Positions 37,093 to 48,029 of a DNA stretch of 64,000 bases are shown piece after piece. Source of the DNA: Pyxidicoccus fallax (GTDB lineage Bacteria; Myxococcota; Myxococcia; Myxococcales; Myxococcaceae); the NCBI RefSeq assembly GCF_012933655.1, contig NZ_JABBJJ010000002.1, forward strand, positions 62,001 to 126,000. The letters run 5' to 3'. The number at the start of each line of letters is the position of its first letter. Position 1 is the stretch's first letter. Under the pieces are notes generated by a model that was given only the letters and a program-made list of their open reading frames with translations, did not search any database and was not told the DNA's origin. The translations under genes were made by a program, and so were the position numbers.

Positions 37093-37189
37093 GCGCGGGG
37101 GCTCCTCGAAGGAAGGGGTGACGTCGGCGGGCCAGGGCATAACAAGCCGGACCTGCCCGACGCCGGCCCGGCGTGATTACCGTTGTCCC

Positions 37190-37684
37190 GTGAGCACTCC
37201 CGGCGCCACTGGAAACGGAACCATCCGAGCCCTCCTGCTCGCCCAGGCGAGGGGCACGCCCATGCGCCGCGTCACCGAGGCGCGCGCCGTGGAGGGCCGG
37301 GGCCTCGAGGGGGACCGTCACTCGCAGCGCGCGCTCGGGCACAAGCGCCAGGTGCTGCTCCTGGACGAGGCCTCGCGCGCGGCGCTGGACGTGCCCGTGG
37401 GCGCGCTGAAGGAGAACGTGCTGGTGGAAGGTCTGCCGCTGGACACCCTGCCCCCGGGCCAGCGGCTGGCGCTCGGGGACGAGGTGCTGCTGGAGCTGAC
37501 CGAGCCGTGCGTGCCGTGTTGGAAGCTGGACGCGCTGAGGCCGGGCCTGCTGAAGGAGAGCTGGGGGCGGCGCGGCCAGCTCGCGAAGGTGCTGAAGGGC
37601 GGCACCGTGCGGGAGGGCGACGGCGTCCGGCTCCTCGACGTGAACCCGGACGCGCCGCGCATCATCCGCCCGAAGCTGCCCTGA
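37190..37684 (+). CDS. MOSC-domain protein
   Basis: 164 residues from GTG 37190. The domain runs nearly the whole length: AVEGRGLEGDRHS, QVLLLDEASRAALD, VGALKENVLVEG, LGDEVLLELTEPCVPCWKLD, with the conserved Cys in EPCVPC that can carry a sulphur or molybdenum-cofactor ligand. MOSC domains act in molybdenum cofactor sulphuration or N-hydroxylated base reduction. It is stand-alone and divergent from fumC (97-bp gap). No molybdoenzyme gene is seen nearby. Confidence 0.85.
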   Translation: MSTPGATGNGTIRALLLAQARGTPMRRVTEARAVEGRGLEGDRHSQRALGHKRQVLLLDEASRAALDVPVGALKENVLVEGLPLDTLPPGQRLALGDEVLLELTEPCVPCWKLDALRPGLLKESWGRRGQLAKVLKGGTVREGDGVRLLDVNPDAPRIIRPKLP

Positions 37685-37726
37685 GGGCCCGCGCGGAAAG
37701 ACACCCGCGCCGGCCCGTTGACGGGT

Positions 37727-38074
37727 TTACACGCGCTTTTCGACCTGGGGCGCGTCGCTGCCGCCGACGCTGCCGAGCCAGTCCACCGCCTTCTGCACGG
37801 GGGGCCTGCTCACCGCGGTCGCGGGCGTGAAGGCCCAGAGGAGCAGGTACACCATCGTCGCCGTCCCGCCGGAGAAGGCGAGCGCCACCACGAAGGCGAC
37901 GCGCAGCAGCGCCGCGTCCACGCCGAAGTACTGCCCCAGCGCCGCGCACACTCCGGCCAGCTTCTTCCCCTCCACGTCGCGGTGCAGCGGCTCCATCCGG
38001 GTGCCGCAGTGCGGGCACTTCCGCGCCTCCAACTTCATCTCCTCCGCGCAGTCCGCGCAGCGCTTCGTGTCCAT
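37727..38074 (-). CDS. PspC-domain protein with zinc ribbon
   Basis: 115 residues. Residues 6-23 form a zinc ribbon (CADC and CPHC pairs). A PspC domain follows (KKLAGVCAALGQYFGVDAALLRVAFVVALAFSGGTATMVYLLLWAFTPA) with two membrane segments. PspC proteins sense stress at the inner membrane (phage-shock response). The cytoplasmic zinc ribbon is an addition seen in some myxobacterial members. It converges with the MOSC gene (42-bp gap). Confidence 0.85.
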   Translation of the reverse strand: MDTKRCADCAEEMKLEARKCPHCGTRMEPLHRDVEGKKLAGVCAALGQYFGVDAALLRVAFVVALAFSGGTATMVYLLLWAFTPATAVSRPPVQKAVDWLGSVGGSDAPQVEKRV

Positions 38075-38207
38075 GGCGTGTCTCTCCCCATCGGGGCCCC
38101 TTGGCGTCAGCGGCCCTCGTTCCTACCTACGGAGGTCGGCGCGCCCGATTGCGTCGTGCGCCACAGGCCTTCGGCCCTGTCCAACAATCTCCGCCCCCGT
38201 TTGTTGA

Positions 38208-38326
38208 TTTACAGATTTAATGCGGATGCTGTTGACAGGCTTACAGGCAAGCAGGCAGATTTTGACGCGCCCTTCCATTTCCCGCTCGGAAGACCCATTT
38301 TCCGAACCGTCTGACGGCATTTACAA
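38208..38326 (+). promoter_or_regulatory. Candidate promoter and operator of the malate synthase gene
   Basis: The stretch is markedly more AT-rich than its surroundings. TTGACA at 38232-38237 is a perfect -35 hexamer; 18 bases on, CAGATT is a weak -10. The heptamer (T/C)TTACA(G/A) occurs three times, at 38208, 38240 and 38320, in the same orientation. This may be a binding site for the glyoxylate-shunt regulator, which is not encoded here. Promoter assignment is by eye. Confidence 0.35.
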
Positions 38327-38348
38327 CGCACCAAGCCAAGGAGCCCGG

Positions 38349-39974
38349 ATGAGCGCCTCAGCCCCCAATCAGAAGACCCCGTCCTTTGGTCCAGGGGTGG
38401 TGGTGAAGGGGGCCTGGCACCCCGACTACGCGGAGGTGCTCACGCCCGAGGCGATGGAGTTCGTGGCGAAGCTGGTGCGCACCTTCGGGGAGCGCCGGCA
38501 GGCGCTGCTGGAGCGCCGCAAGGTGGTGCAGCAGGCGTGGCGCAAGGGCGAGCGGCCCCACTTCCTGCCGGAGACGAAGGCCATCCGCGAGGGGAACTGG
38601 ACGGTGGCACCCCTGCCGGCCGACCTCCAGGACCGCCGGGTGGAAATCACCGGCCCGGTGGACCGGAAGATGATCATCAACGCGCTCAACTCGGGCGCGA
38701 GCGTCTTCATGGCGGACTTCGAGGACGCCAACAGCCCCACCTGGGACAACGTGGTGCGCGGGCAGGTCAACCTGCGGGATGCCGTGCGCCGCACCATCAG
38801 CTTCACCGCCGAGGGCGGCAAGCACTACGCCCTCAACCCGAAGCCGGCGGTCCTCTTCGTGCGGCCCCGCGGCTGGCACCTGCCGGAGCGCCACGTCGAA
38901 ATCGACGGCAAGCCCATCTCCGGCTCGCTCTTCGACTTCGGCCTCTTCTTCTTCCACAACGCCCGCGAGCAGCTCGCCCGGGGCACCGGCCCGTACTTCT
39001 ACCTGCCGAAGATGCAGAGCCACCTGGAGGCCCGGCTGTGGAACGACGTGTTCCACCTGGCCCAGTCGGAGCTGGGCATCGCTCGCGGCACCATCAAGGC
39101 CACCGTCCTCATCGAGACGCTGCCCGCCGCGTTCGAGATGGACGAAATCCTCTACGAGCTGCGCGAGCACTCGGCCGGCCTCAACTGCGGCCGCTGGGAC
39201 TACATCTTCAGCTTCATCAAGACGCTCCAGTCGGACACCGGCGTCGTGCTGCCCGACCGCGGACAGGTGACGATGGACAAGGCGTTCCTCAACGCCTACT
39301 CGCAGCTGCTCATCCAGACCTGCCACCGCCGCAACGTGCACGCCATGGGCGGCATGGCGGCCTTCATCCCCATCAAGGGTGACGCCGCGGCCAACGAGGC
39401 CGTCCTGGAGAAGGTCCGCGCGGACAAGCTGCGCGAGGTGAAGAACGGCCACGACGGCACGTGGGTGGCCCACCCCGGCCTCGTCTCCGTCGCGAAGGAC
39501 ATCTTCGACGCCCACATGAAGGGGCCGAACCAGGTTTCCAACAAGCGCGAGGACGTGCGCATCGGCGAGGCGGAGCTGCTCAAGGTGCCCTCCGGCACGC
39601 GCACCGAGGACGGCCTGCGCCACAACATCCGCGTGGGCATCCAGTACACGGCCGCGTGGCTGGGGGGCCTGGGCTGCGTGCCGCTCTACAACCTCATGGA
39701 GGACGCGGCCACCGCCGAAATCTCCCGCGCCCAGGTGTGGCAGTGGATCCACCACGGCGCCTCGCTGGAGGACGGCCGCAAGGTGACGGCGGAGCTGTTC
39801 CGCAAGCTCCTCGTTGAGGAGATGGCCCGCATCGAGAAGGAGGGCGCGAAGGAGAAGTACGGCGCCCAGCACCTCGAGCGCGCCCGCGTCCTCTTCGAGC
39901 AGCTGTCCACCGCCGGCACCTTCGAGGACTTCCTCACCCTGCCCGCCTACGAGGCGCTCGACGCCAACGCCTGA
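38349..39974 (+). CDS. aceB: Malate synthase A
   Basis: 541 residues, right for the A isoform. [24 protein letters not shown]-type catalytic region is present as [19 protein letters not shown] and the acid loop [11 protein letters not shown] follows; near the C-terminus [17 protein letters not shown] matches the family. It condenses glyoxylate and acetyl-CoA to malate in the glyoxylate shunt. ATG at 38349 follows AAGGAG; upstream frame is non-coding promoter. Isocitrate lyase follows 83 bp later on the same strand, so the two genes are probably co-transcribed. Confidence 0.95.
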   Translation: MSASAPNQKTPSFGPGVVVKGAWHPDYAEVLTPEAMEFVAKLVRTFGERRQALLERRKVVQQAWRKGERPHFLPETKAIREGNWTVAPLPADLQDRRVEITGPVDRKMIINALNSGASVFMADFEDANSPTWDNVVRGQVNLRDAVRRTISFTAEGGKHYALNPKPAVLFVRPRGWHLPERHVEIDGKPISGSLFDFGLFFFHNAREQLARGTGPYFYLPKMQSHLEARLWNDVFHLAQSELGIARGTIKATVLIETLPAAFEMDEILYELREHSAGLNCGRWDYIFSFIKTLQSDTGVVLPDRGQVTMDKAFLNAYSQLLIQTCHRRNVHAMGGMAAFIPIKGDAAANEAVLEKVRADKLREVKNGHDGTWVAHPGLVSVAKDIFDAHMKGPNQVSNKREDVRIGEAELLKVPSGTRTEDGLRHNIRVGIQYTAAWLGGLGCVPLYNLMEDAATAEISRAQVWQWIHHGASLEDGRKVTAELFRKLLVEEMARIEKEGAKEKYGAQHLERARVLFEQLSTAGTFEDFLTLPAYEALDANA

Positions 39975-40057
39975 CGTTTCCATGGGGACCGCCCCGGTCC
40001 CCCGCATCACACGCAACAACCCGTATTCCACATACTCACTGCAGCGAGGAGCACGCG

Positions 40058-41344
<1,287 letters not shown>

Positions 41345-41350
41345 GAGTTC

Positions 41351-41427
41351 CGGGGGTTTTCCCCGTTGCTAGAGGCCGTGGGCTCGCGGGCTGTCTGCCC
41401 GCCGGGTCCGCGGCCTCCGGCCTTTTT
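41351..41427 (+). terminator. Rho-independent terminator after aceA
   Basis: A small hairpin CGGGG-GTTTT-CCCCG (41351-41365) is followed by a long one: GAGGCCGTGG (41372-41381) pairs with CCGCGGCCTC (41408-41417) with one G-U pair, has an inner GCGGGC/GCCCGC stem, and is followed by CGGCCTTTTT. Confidence 0.7.
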
Positions 41428-41528
41428 GGGGCCCGGACGCAACTTCCGCCGGGCCGCGGCGATAATGTGGATCAAAGGCCTGAAGCGCGCGAAGTGCGCG
41501 TTCTCCTGAAGGCCGGGACGGAGCCGCC

Positions 41529-41960
41529 ATGAACCGCATCAACTCCTTCACGACGGGCCTTCGGGTGCAGCAGCCCACCACCCCGACGACGGGTGGCGCT
41601 TCCCGCACGGGCTTCGGCTCGCTCGTCCAGGGCGGCGGCGCGCAGCAGTCCGCGGCCTTCCGGCCCGGCGACCCGCTGATGACGTCCGGCGGCCAGGTGG
41701 TGTCCTCGGCGCTGGCGTCGGTGGGCAGCGCGCCGCACACCGGGCTGATGAACTCCTACCTGTCGGCCGTGGGCCGCGGCCCCATCTCCGCCGAGGGCAG
41801 CCGGGAGCCGGCCGCGGGCACGGCGACGCAGGCGCAGCCGGGCTCGGAGCAGGCGAAGCAGGAGCAGGCGCTGATGGACCTCGCCGCGCTGTCCGCCGCG
41901 ACGCTGGGCAACTCCATCATCCACATGGGCAACAAGATGAAGATTTCGCTCGACACCTGA
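41529..41960 (+). CDS. Unknown soluble protein with helical C-terminus
   Basis: 143 residues, no signal peptide, no cysteine. The first ~100 residues are rich in Gly, Ser, Thr, Pro and Gln and probably disordered. The last ~40 residues (EQALMDLAALSAATLGNSIIHMGNKMKISLDT) form an amphipathic helix that could be an assembly or secretion element. It starts at the ATG at 41529, after a GGGACGGAG. Not a family I recognise. It follows the aceA terminator and so has its own promoter. Confidence 0.7.
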   Translation: MNRINSFTTGLRVQQPTTPTTGGASRTGFGSLVQGGGAQQSAAFRPGDPLMTSGGQVVSSALASVGSAPHTGLMNSYLSAVGRGPISAEGSREPAAGTATQAQPGSEQAKQEQALMDLAALSAATLGNSIIHMGNKMKISLDT

Positions 41961-42048
41961 GCGTCGCGTTCAGGCGCCGGTAGGCGACAAGGGCGGGAGT
42001 GCGCCACGCGAGTGGACGCCCCCGCCCTTCGCATTCCTGGCGACGACT

Positions 42049-42315
42049 TCAGCGCTTGTCGTCGTCCTTCTTCGCTTCCTTCTTGTTGCTCTTCTCGTCG
42101 TACTTCTGGCGGTACTCGTCCTGCAGCTCCGGGGCACCCTTCCACGGGAGGTCCACCTCGGTGCGCTGGCCGCCGTGCTGCTCGGTGATGTCGTTGAGGT
42201 GCTCGGCGCGGCCCTCGGCGGGCACCGTGTCACCGGCCTCCTCGGGGTCCTTCTGCTTCGCCGGGTCCAGGGGGATGCCCACGCCGCGCTTGAGGTACTC
42301 GTCCTTCGGGTCCAT
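42049..42315 (-). CDS. Small charged protein, unknown
   Basis: 88 residues, more than 40% charged, with a Lys/Asp/Glu-only C-terminal tail (EKSNKKEAKKDDDKR) and no hydrophobic core. Predicted disordered. AGGAG is six bases before the ATG. Comparable in style to the 77-residue protein at 9673. Function unknown. Confidence 0.65.
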   Translation of the reverse strand: MDPKDEYLKRGVGIPLDPAKQKDPEEAGDTVPAEGRAEHLNDITEQHGGQRTEVDLPWKGAPELQDEYRQKYDEKSNKKEAKKDDDKR

Positions 42316-42419
42316 GAGAGGGCTCCTTCGAGGAAGGTTCGTTCAACGCCTTGCCTCGAAGGTGGGGACGGTGGGCCTCCATGCGCACCGAGCGGGCGGC
42401 CATGCGGGGGCCCGGCGGC

Positions 42420-42764
42420 TCAGTTGAGGTACTTCGGCCGGGGCGGCGTGGGCGGGGCCTCCTGCTGCTTCATCAGCTCCAGCCCCTGGCGGGTGAGGAC
42501 GAAGCGGACGACGCCGGAGCCGCGCTCGGTCTCGATTTCGGCCTCGAAGGCGGGGCCGGCGATGCCGCCGAGGGCCACGTCCCTGCGGAGGTTGGTCACC
42601 CGGCCGCTGAGCATGTCGCCGGCCACCTCCCGCGAGCCCTCACCCCGCTGGTGCAGGTCGAAGGCGGCCTGGTGCAGCGTCATCGCCAGCGCCGGTGTCA
42701 GCGGCTGGGAGCTGAACAGGACGGAGATGAGGAGCCAGTAGGGCGGGGTCTGGTCGGAGGACAT
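42420..42764 (-). CDS. Small unknown protein
   Basis: 114 residues, soluble. An N-terminal helical segment (PPYWLLISVLFSSQPLTPALAMTLHQAAFDLHQ) is followed by a beta-rich part (AFEAEIETERGSGVVRFVLTRQGLELM) and a Pro tail. The hydrophobic N-terminus is not a good signal peptide because charged residues interrupt it. No family recognised. It lies 104 bp upstream of the charged protein gene on the same strand. Confidence 0.6.
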   Translation of the reverse strand: MSSDQTPPYWLLISVLFSSQPLTPALAMTLHQAAFDLHQRGEGSREVAGDMLSGRVTNLRRDVALGGIAGPAFEAEIETERGSGVVRFVLTRQGLELMKQQEAPPTPPRPKYLN

Positions 42765-42964
42765 CGCGCACGCATACTAAGCGCCTCGCGCCGTGGAGGC
42801 CCGGAGAAGTCGCCGGGGTGATACCCGAGCCCACCCCCTTGCTCGCGCTTCGCCCCACCTTTCCGGACCTGCTGGCAATCCCTGTCATGCCACCGGGGCT
42901 GCGTGCTCTATTACCGGGCCACAGCTCAGCCCAGACATCTTCGAACAGCTCCTCCGCCGAGGTG

Positions 42965-44752
42965 ATGACCATGCATGGCAAGACGCGATTCCCCGCAGTC
43001 TGGAGCGCGGTGGGTTCCCTGCTGCTGTTCATGATGGGCTGCGGCTCCCAGGACGATGGCGGCTCCAGGGGACGCCCGCCGGTCTTCAGTCCCCCGCCCG
43101 GGGAGGGTCCGTCGCCCTCTCCGGGCTCCACGTGCGGGACGTCCTGCCAGCTGGTGTTCCTGACGGAGCCGCAGACCGTCGCCGCGGAGCAGTGCTCCAG
43201 GGAGGTGGTGGTCCAGGTCCGGTCAGCGCAGAACGCGCCCCTCGTGCTGGACCGCCCGCTGCAACTCAGCCTGTGGAGCCGCGCGCTCGCTTCGCCCTTC
43301 TATGCGGATGCGGCCTGCACCGAGTCCATCTCCCACATCGCCATTGCCAGCGGTGAGAGCACGGCGCGCTACTACTACAAGCCGGTGGCGGCTGGCCGTT
43401 TCATGCACGAGGTCTCCGCGTCCCAGGACCTCCTCGTCCGGCAGTTCCATACCGTCACCAGCGCCACGGGGCCGCTGCGGTCCACCTGCCGTCTCCAGTT
43501 CCCCCCGGCGGCGGGGGTTCCCTGCGACATCGACACGCCGGGCGAGCAGTACTACGTCAGCGCCACGCGGGGGGATGACAGCGCCCCTGGCAGCCTGGAG
43601 AGGCCCTGGGCCACGCTGACCCACGCCGTCCGGACCGCGCCCCCGGGCAGCACCGTCCGGGTCGCCGCGGGGACCTACTCGAAGGAGCCGGAGCCCTATG
43701 TGGGAATCTGGAGTCCACTCACCGTCAAGGGCGGCTTCAACGATACCTTTTCGGAGTGGGACCCCGACCGGTTCCACAGCCTCTATGGCGGGCGCGTCTG
43801 GCTGGAGCATGATGGCGCGACGTTCGGTGGGTTCCGCCTGGTGGCACGTCCGTCCCACGGTGAGCAGGACCTGCCCTTCATCGAGGCCTTCCACCGGGTG
43901 TACGCGGGCACGTTCATCCGCAACTACGTCGAGCTGCTCTACAGCGAGCAGCTCAGCGGCAGATTCATGGCCGTGGGCGCCGGGGCCTCCCGTGACGCGA
44001 CGTCTCGGGTGCTGTGCAACGACATCTATGTCCGGGGCGCGAGCCTCATGGGGCAGGTCGCCATCAGTGCGCTCACCTTCCAGGACCACTCCGGCACGGC
44101 GGAGGTATCGTCGAACCGCATCTGCGCGGACCACAGCCCGACGCCCTGGGATACCCAGGCCGTCGAGGGCAGCGGCAGCTGTAGCCTCGCGGGACGGGCC
44201 CGCGTGACGCTCACCAACAACCTCATCGAGGCCAGGCAGCGGAGTGAGCGAAACGACGAGGGCTGGGGCATGACCTTCAGTGGGTGCGCCTCGGACATGG
44301 ACGTCGTCCTCACGAACAACACCATCATCAGCACGCACTCCGCCCTGAGCGGGTCCCCGGCGCAGAGCGGCGCCACCGTCCACTGGAAGCTGAGGAACAA
44401 CATCTTCTTCGGCGACGACAGCACCGGCGCGGCGCTCGCGTTCGACGGTCCCCTCTCCCTGGAGAGCGGAGGCAACCTCGTCTTCGGCTACACGAACAAC
44501 CGGTTGTCGCCCGAGCCGGCCCCCACCTCGACGGACGACACCACGGGCGAGGCCCGCGCGGAAACCGTGTTCCAGGACAGCTCCCGCGGTGACTTCCGCC
44601 CGAGGCCTGGCGGCGCGGCTGCGGGCAGAGGCCTCAACCTCCACGGGGACGCCGCCTCCGGAGCGGTGACGCGGGACCTGCTCCAGCGGCCCCGTCCAGT
44701 GGAGGGAGCGTGGGACCGGGGCGCGCTCCTGGCGCCAGCAACGGGCAACTGA
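42965..44752 (+). CDS. Right-handed beta-helix lipoprotein (DUF1565-like)
   Basis: 595 residues. ATG at 42965 or 42971 gives a lipoprotein signal ending in LLFMMGC. A Ser/Gly/Pro linker (~25-50) leads to an N-terminal beta domain (to ~185). YYVSATRGDDSAPGSLERPWATLTHAVRTAPPGSTVRVAAGTYS is the start of a DUF1565/PbH1 beta-helix, and repeated LTNNLIEA / LTNNTIIS / LRNNIFFG turns run to about 550. Such helices bind or cut surface polysaccharides; the Asp/Asn pattern of a pectate-lyase active site is not obvious, so function is open. The protein is likely surface-exposed. Confidence 0.8.
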   Translation: MTMHGKTRFPAVWSAVGSLLLFMMGCGSQDDGGSRGRPPVFSPPPGEGPSPSPGSTCGTSCQLVFLTEPQTVAAEQCSREVVVQVRSAQNAPLVLDRPLQLSLWSRALASPFYADAACTESISHIAIASGESTARYYYKPVAAGRFMHEVSASQDLLVRQFHTVTSATGPLRSTCRLQFPPAAGVPCDIDTPGEQYYVSATRGDDSAPGSLERPWATLTHAVRTAPPGSTVRVAAGTYSKEPEPYVGIWSPLTVKGGFNDTFSEWDPDRFHSLYGGRVWLEHDGATFGGFRLVARPSHGEQDLPFIEAFHRVYAGTFIRNYVELLYSEQLSGRFMAVGAGASRDATSRVLCNDIYVRGASLMGQVAISALTFQDHSGTAEVSSNRICADHSPTPWDTQAVEGSGSCSLAGRARVTLTNNLIEARQRSERNDEGWGMTFSGCASDMDVVLTNNTIISTHSALSGSPAQSGATVHWKLRNNIFFGDDSTGAALAFDGPLSLESGGNLVFGYTNNRLSPEPAPTSTDDTTGEARAETVFQDSSRGDFRPRPGGAAAGRGLNLHGDAASGAVTRDLLQRPRPVEGAWDRGALLAPATGN

Positions 44753-44766
44753 GGGCCGGGACGGCC

Positions 44767-46050
44767 TCAGCCCGCGCGGGGCCGGCGGCGGGAGACGATG
44801 CCCTCGGCCAGCACGGCCTGCTGCTTCCAGTGGCCGTACAGCCGGCCCTGCGAGGCCAGCCGGTCCAGCTTGCGCTGCGTCTCCGCGTCCACCCGGCCGG
44901 CGGGCGCATCCCGGAAGGGCGTGCCGGGCAGCGGCATGAAGGTGTGGCCGTGCACGCGGGCGCCCAGCGCGGCGAGCCGCTCCATGAGGACGACGGTGGC
45001 CTCCACGTCCGAGGGCTCCTCGCCGGGCAGGCCGAGGATGAAGTCCACGTTGGGGACGAAGCCGCCCTCCACGGCGATGCGGGTGGCGCGCACCACGGCC
45101 TCCACGTCATGCCCGCGGCGGGTGGCCTGGAGGATGCGCTCGGAGCCGGACTGCCCGCCGATGATGAGGTTGTCGTTGTGCACGTAGCGCTTGAGGAGCG
45201 CGAGCGCCTCGGGAGTGACGTGCTCGGGACGGACCTCGGAGGGGAAGGTGCCGTAGTAGATGCGCCCGTCCGGGGCCATGGCCTCGCGCACCGCCGCGAG
45301 CAGTTCCTCCACGGCGGCGAGGTTCACCGACTCGTCGGCGGTGCCGTAGGACATGGACGTGGGGGTGATGAAGCGGATGTCGCGGCGGCCCGAGCGGCGC
45401 AGCTCGCGCGCCCAGTGCGCCACGTTGGCGACGGAGCGGTGGCGGAAGCGCGCCTTGCTCATGAAGGGCGTCTGGCAGAAGCGGCAGGCGTAGATGCAGC
45501 CGCGCGTGACTTCGATGGCGCCGTACATGCCGTGGCGCGCGGCGAAGGGCGGGAAGTCGTCGAGCGCCACGCCCTCGCCGCGGCCGTTCTGCACCAGCTT
45601 GCCGTCCTTGAGGTGCGCGACGCCGTGGGTGGCGCGAGGGTCCTCGCCACGGAGCACGCGGCCGAGCAGCGCGCGCAGGGTGTACTCGCCCTCGCCGACG
45701 CCGATGAGGTCGAAGCCGGCCTGGAGCGTCTGGAGCGGCTCGGCGGTGGCGTGGACGCCGCCAGCGATGCACAGCACATCCCGGCCCTCCAGCCGCGCGC
45801 GCACCCAGGCCAGCTCCTCCGCGGACTGGGCGAAGCTGGCCGAGTAGAACGACCACGCGGCCACCACGGTGTCACCGGCGTCGGCGCGCTCGCGCACGGT
45901 GGCCAGGAGTGTCTCGCGGTCTCTCGGGAAGTGGAGCGTGACGTCCGCGAGCGCCGGGTCGGACTCCACGGCGCCCGCCAGCACGGTGAAGGCGTACTTG
46001 CCCGGGTACTGGTAGCTGAGGACGAGCGCGACGCGGCGGTGGGGCTCCAT
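44767..46050 (-). CDS. B12-binding radical SAM enzyme, TIGR04013-like
   Basis: 427 residues. The N-terminal ~150 residues are a cobalamin-binding-like Rossmann domain (ALVLSYQYPGKYAFTVLAG, CIAGGVHATAEP, IGVGEGEYTL). Cys185, Cys189 and Cys192 (CIYACRFC) bind the radical-SAM iron-sulphur cluster. It probably methylates or rearranges an unreactive carbon; members of this group (TIGR04013) have no assigned substrate. ATG at 46050 is preferred to the GTG at 46071. The C-terminal region GGQSGSERILQATRRGHDVEAV is typical. It stands alone, converging with the beta-helix lipoprotein. Confidence 0.85.
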   Translation of the reverse strand: MEPHRRVALVLSYQYPGKYAFTVLAGAVESDPALADVTLHFPRDRETLLATVRERADAGDTVVAAWSFYSASFAQSAEELAWVRARLEGRDVLCIAGGVHATAEPLQTLQAGFDLIGVGEGEYTLRALLGRVLRGEDPRATHGVAHLKDGKLVQNGRGEGVALDDFPPFAARHGMYGAIEVTRGCIYACRFCQTPFMSKARFRHRSVANVAHWARELRRSGRRDIRFITPTSMSYGTADESVNLAAVEELLAAVREAMAPDGRIYYGTFPSEVRPEHVTPEALALLKRYVHNDNLIIGGQSGSERILQATRRGHDVEAVVRATRIAVEGGFVPNVDFILGLPGEEPSDVEATVVLMERLAALGARVHGHTFMPLPGTPFRDAPAGRVDAETQRKLDRLASQGRLYGHWKQQAVLAEGIVSRRRPRAG

Positions 46051-46119
46051 GCAGGGTGGGCATGATGCCACACGGCCCGCGCCGCAAGACTTTCCATGAG
46101 CGGCCGGGCGGACAGGCGG

Positions 46120-47742
46120 TCAGCGGGTGGCGGCGGCGGGTGGGGAGGAAGGGACGAGCTTCATCACGAGCCGGGGGAAGTCGCCGAACTCCATGACCTC
46201 GGGGGGAACGCGCTCGTCCTCCACGGCCATGCGCACCGCCACCAGGTCCTGCCCGGGCAGCACCACGAGCTGCTGACCGGACTGGCCCAGCGCCGCGTAC
46301 CCCAGGGGCGCTCCCTTCACCTGCCTTCGCGGGGACACGCGCTGGGTCTTCATCATGAAGTCCACCACTCCGTCCATGCCGCCGAGCCGCTCGGTGAGGG
46401 CTTTCTGGAAGTCGGCCAGGGTCATCGGCCGGTCCACCAGGTCGCGCAGCCAGGCCAGGGTGGGCTCGGGCATCCCGTTGCGGCGCGCCTCCTCCAGCAT
46501 GTCCGCGCCCAGTACGACCTCCGAGCGCTCATACAGGAGCCACCACAGCAGGCCGCCGGTGGGGGTGTGCGGCTGGGACGGGGCGGCGGTGCACTCGCGC
46601 ACCCACGCCTCGCTGAGCACGCGCTGGCCGTTCCACAGGCCCTTCTGGAGCATGAGCTGGCCGACCTTGGCGAAGTCCACCGGGTGGAGGTTCAGCCCGG
46701 CCATGCCCATGGGGTTGCCGGCGCGGTCCTTCATCCACTCCACGTCACGGATGCCGAGCGGCGCGAAGAGGCGGCGCTTCAGGTACACATCCATCTTCTC
46801 GCCCGAGGCGCGCTCCACGATGCCCGCGAGGAGGTTGGTGGCCTTGTTGTTGTAGAAGTGCCGACTGCCCGGCTCGTCCACCACCTTGGAGTCGAGCGCG
46901 TAGCGCACGAAGTCCGGGGACTGGTGGATGTCCATGGCGGAGCGGTTGGCCGCGAGCCCCGAGGTGTGGTTGAGCAGGTGCCGCAGCGTCACCTTCGATT
47001 TCAGGCCCTGGCTCCACTCGGGGAAGAAGGCGGAGACGGGCGTGTCGGCGGAGGGAATCTTCCCGTCGTCGATGAGCAGGCCGATGGCCAGCGCCACCAC
47101 GGCCTTGGTGGCGGACATCGCCTCGATGCGCTGTGTCTCGCCGCCGAAGTACCACTCGCCCACGAGCTTGCCGTGGCGCAGCAGCACCAGCGCCGAGGAG
47201 CCCGAGGCCTCGGCCTGCTTGAGCAGCTCCGCCAGCGCGGGCTCGGACAGGCCGGCCCGGGCCGGGGTCGTCTTCTCCAGGCCGGAGCCCACGTTGCCCG
47301 CCTCGCGGGCGGCGAGCGCGTTCTTCCGAGCCCGCTCCACCAGCGCGTCATACCCCGGCAGGGTCCTCAGCGGCGCGAACGCCTTGGCGTGCAGCAGCTC
47401 TCCCGGAGAGTCCATGCCCCGCTCCACGGCGCGCTCGAGCCAGGTGAGGGCCGCCGCGTTGTCCCCCGCGCCCACCGCGCCATAGGCCGCGAACCAGGCC
47501 ACGTCCCGGGTGCCGTGACCTTCGTCCCAGAGCCGCTGCGCCACCGCGAGCCCCTTCGCGTACTCCTTCGACCAGATGGACTGCTCCAGCTCTCGGAGGG
47601 CCGCGCGGACCTCGGGGGAAGGCTCGGCCGCGGTGGGCGGCTGTGGCGTGACGGAGGGAGAGTCCTCCGGCGGCGTTCCCGCTGACGGCGAGTGGGCACA
47701 GGCCAGCAGGGTGCACAAGGACAGCAACAGCGTGCGTCGCAT
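46120..47742 (-). CDS. Beta-lactamase-like serine hydrolase, lipoprotein
   Basis: 540 residues from ATG 47742 (GGGAG six bases upstream). The signal ends in CTLLAC (Cys15 by this start). An N-terminal helical (TPR-like) region ~40-145 is followed by a class C beta-lactamase/DD-peptidase-type domain: Ser210-x-x-Lys213 (SATK), Tyr297-Asn-Asn (YNN), and the HTSG/HLLNHTSGL motif. It may be an esterase or a peptidoglycan endopeptidase; real beta-lactam resistance is not implied. The extra N-terminal region is unusual for the family. It ends 69 bp before the start of the B12 radical-SAM gene (46050) and may share its transcript. Confidence 0.85.
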   Translation of the reverse strand: MRRTLLLSLCTLLACAHSPSAGTPPEDSPSVTPQPPTAAEPSPEVRAALRELEQSIWSKEYAKGLAVAQRLWDEGHGTRDVAWFAAYGAVGAGDNAAALTWLERAVERGMDSPGELLHAKAFAPLRTLPGYDALVERARKNALAAREAGNVGSGLEKTTPARAGLSEPALAELLKQAEASGSSALVLLRHGKLVGEWYFGGETQRIEAMSATKAVVALAIGLLIDDGKIPSADTPVSAFFPEWSQGLKSKVTLRHLLNHTSGLAANRSAMDIHQSPDFVRYALDSKVVDEPGSRHFYNNKATNLLAGIVERASGEKMDVYLKRRLFAPLGIRDVEWMKDRAGNPMGMAGLNLHPVDFAKVGQLMLQKGLWNGQRVLSEAWVRECTAAPSQPHTPTGGLLWWLLYERSEVVLGADMLEEARRNGMPEPTLAWLRDLVDRPMTLADFQKALTERLGGMDGVVDFMMKTQRVSPRRQVKGAPLGYAALGQSGQQLVVLPGQDLVAVRMAVEDERVPPEVMEFGDFPRLVMKLVPSSPPAAATR

Positions 47743-48029
47743 GAGGGCTCCCATCTGAGCAGGGGTGTGGATACCCGGAGGAACGCGCGGCACCTCGCTT
47801 TATTGCGAAACGTCGGAGAGCGCCCTCTCGGTGCAGCAGGGCCGCAACCGTGCAGCCGTGTGGCGCGTGATGCGAAAAGCGCCCGCGCGGTCGCCGGGCA
47901 CTTCACGGCCGATCCAGTGCCATGGCCTTGCGACATGCCTGGCGCCATCACGGCTCCGGACACCTGCCATCGGCGGCTGGACGACGAGACCGTCACTCTC
48001 TGACTGATGTGGACCTGATGGGCCCATGA
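47743..48029. other. Intergenic, nothing clear
   Basis: 287 bases between the serine hydrolase start and the repeat array. I see no gene, no hairpin of note and no repeat of the array unit. It should contain the promoter of the serine hydrolase, but I cannot place it. Confidence 0.5.

Noticed and set aside
37680-37726. GCGCGG/CCGCGC hairpin between MOSC and PspC genes as a terminator
   Set aside because: The stem is only six bases and no U-run follows it in either direction.
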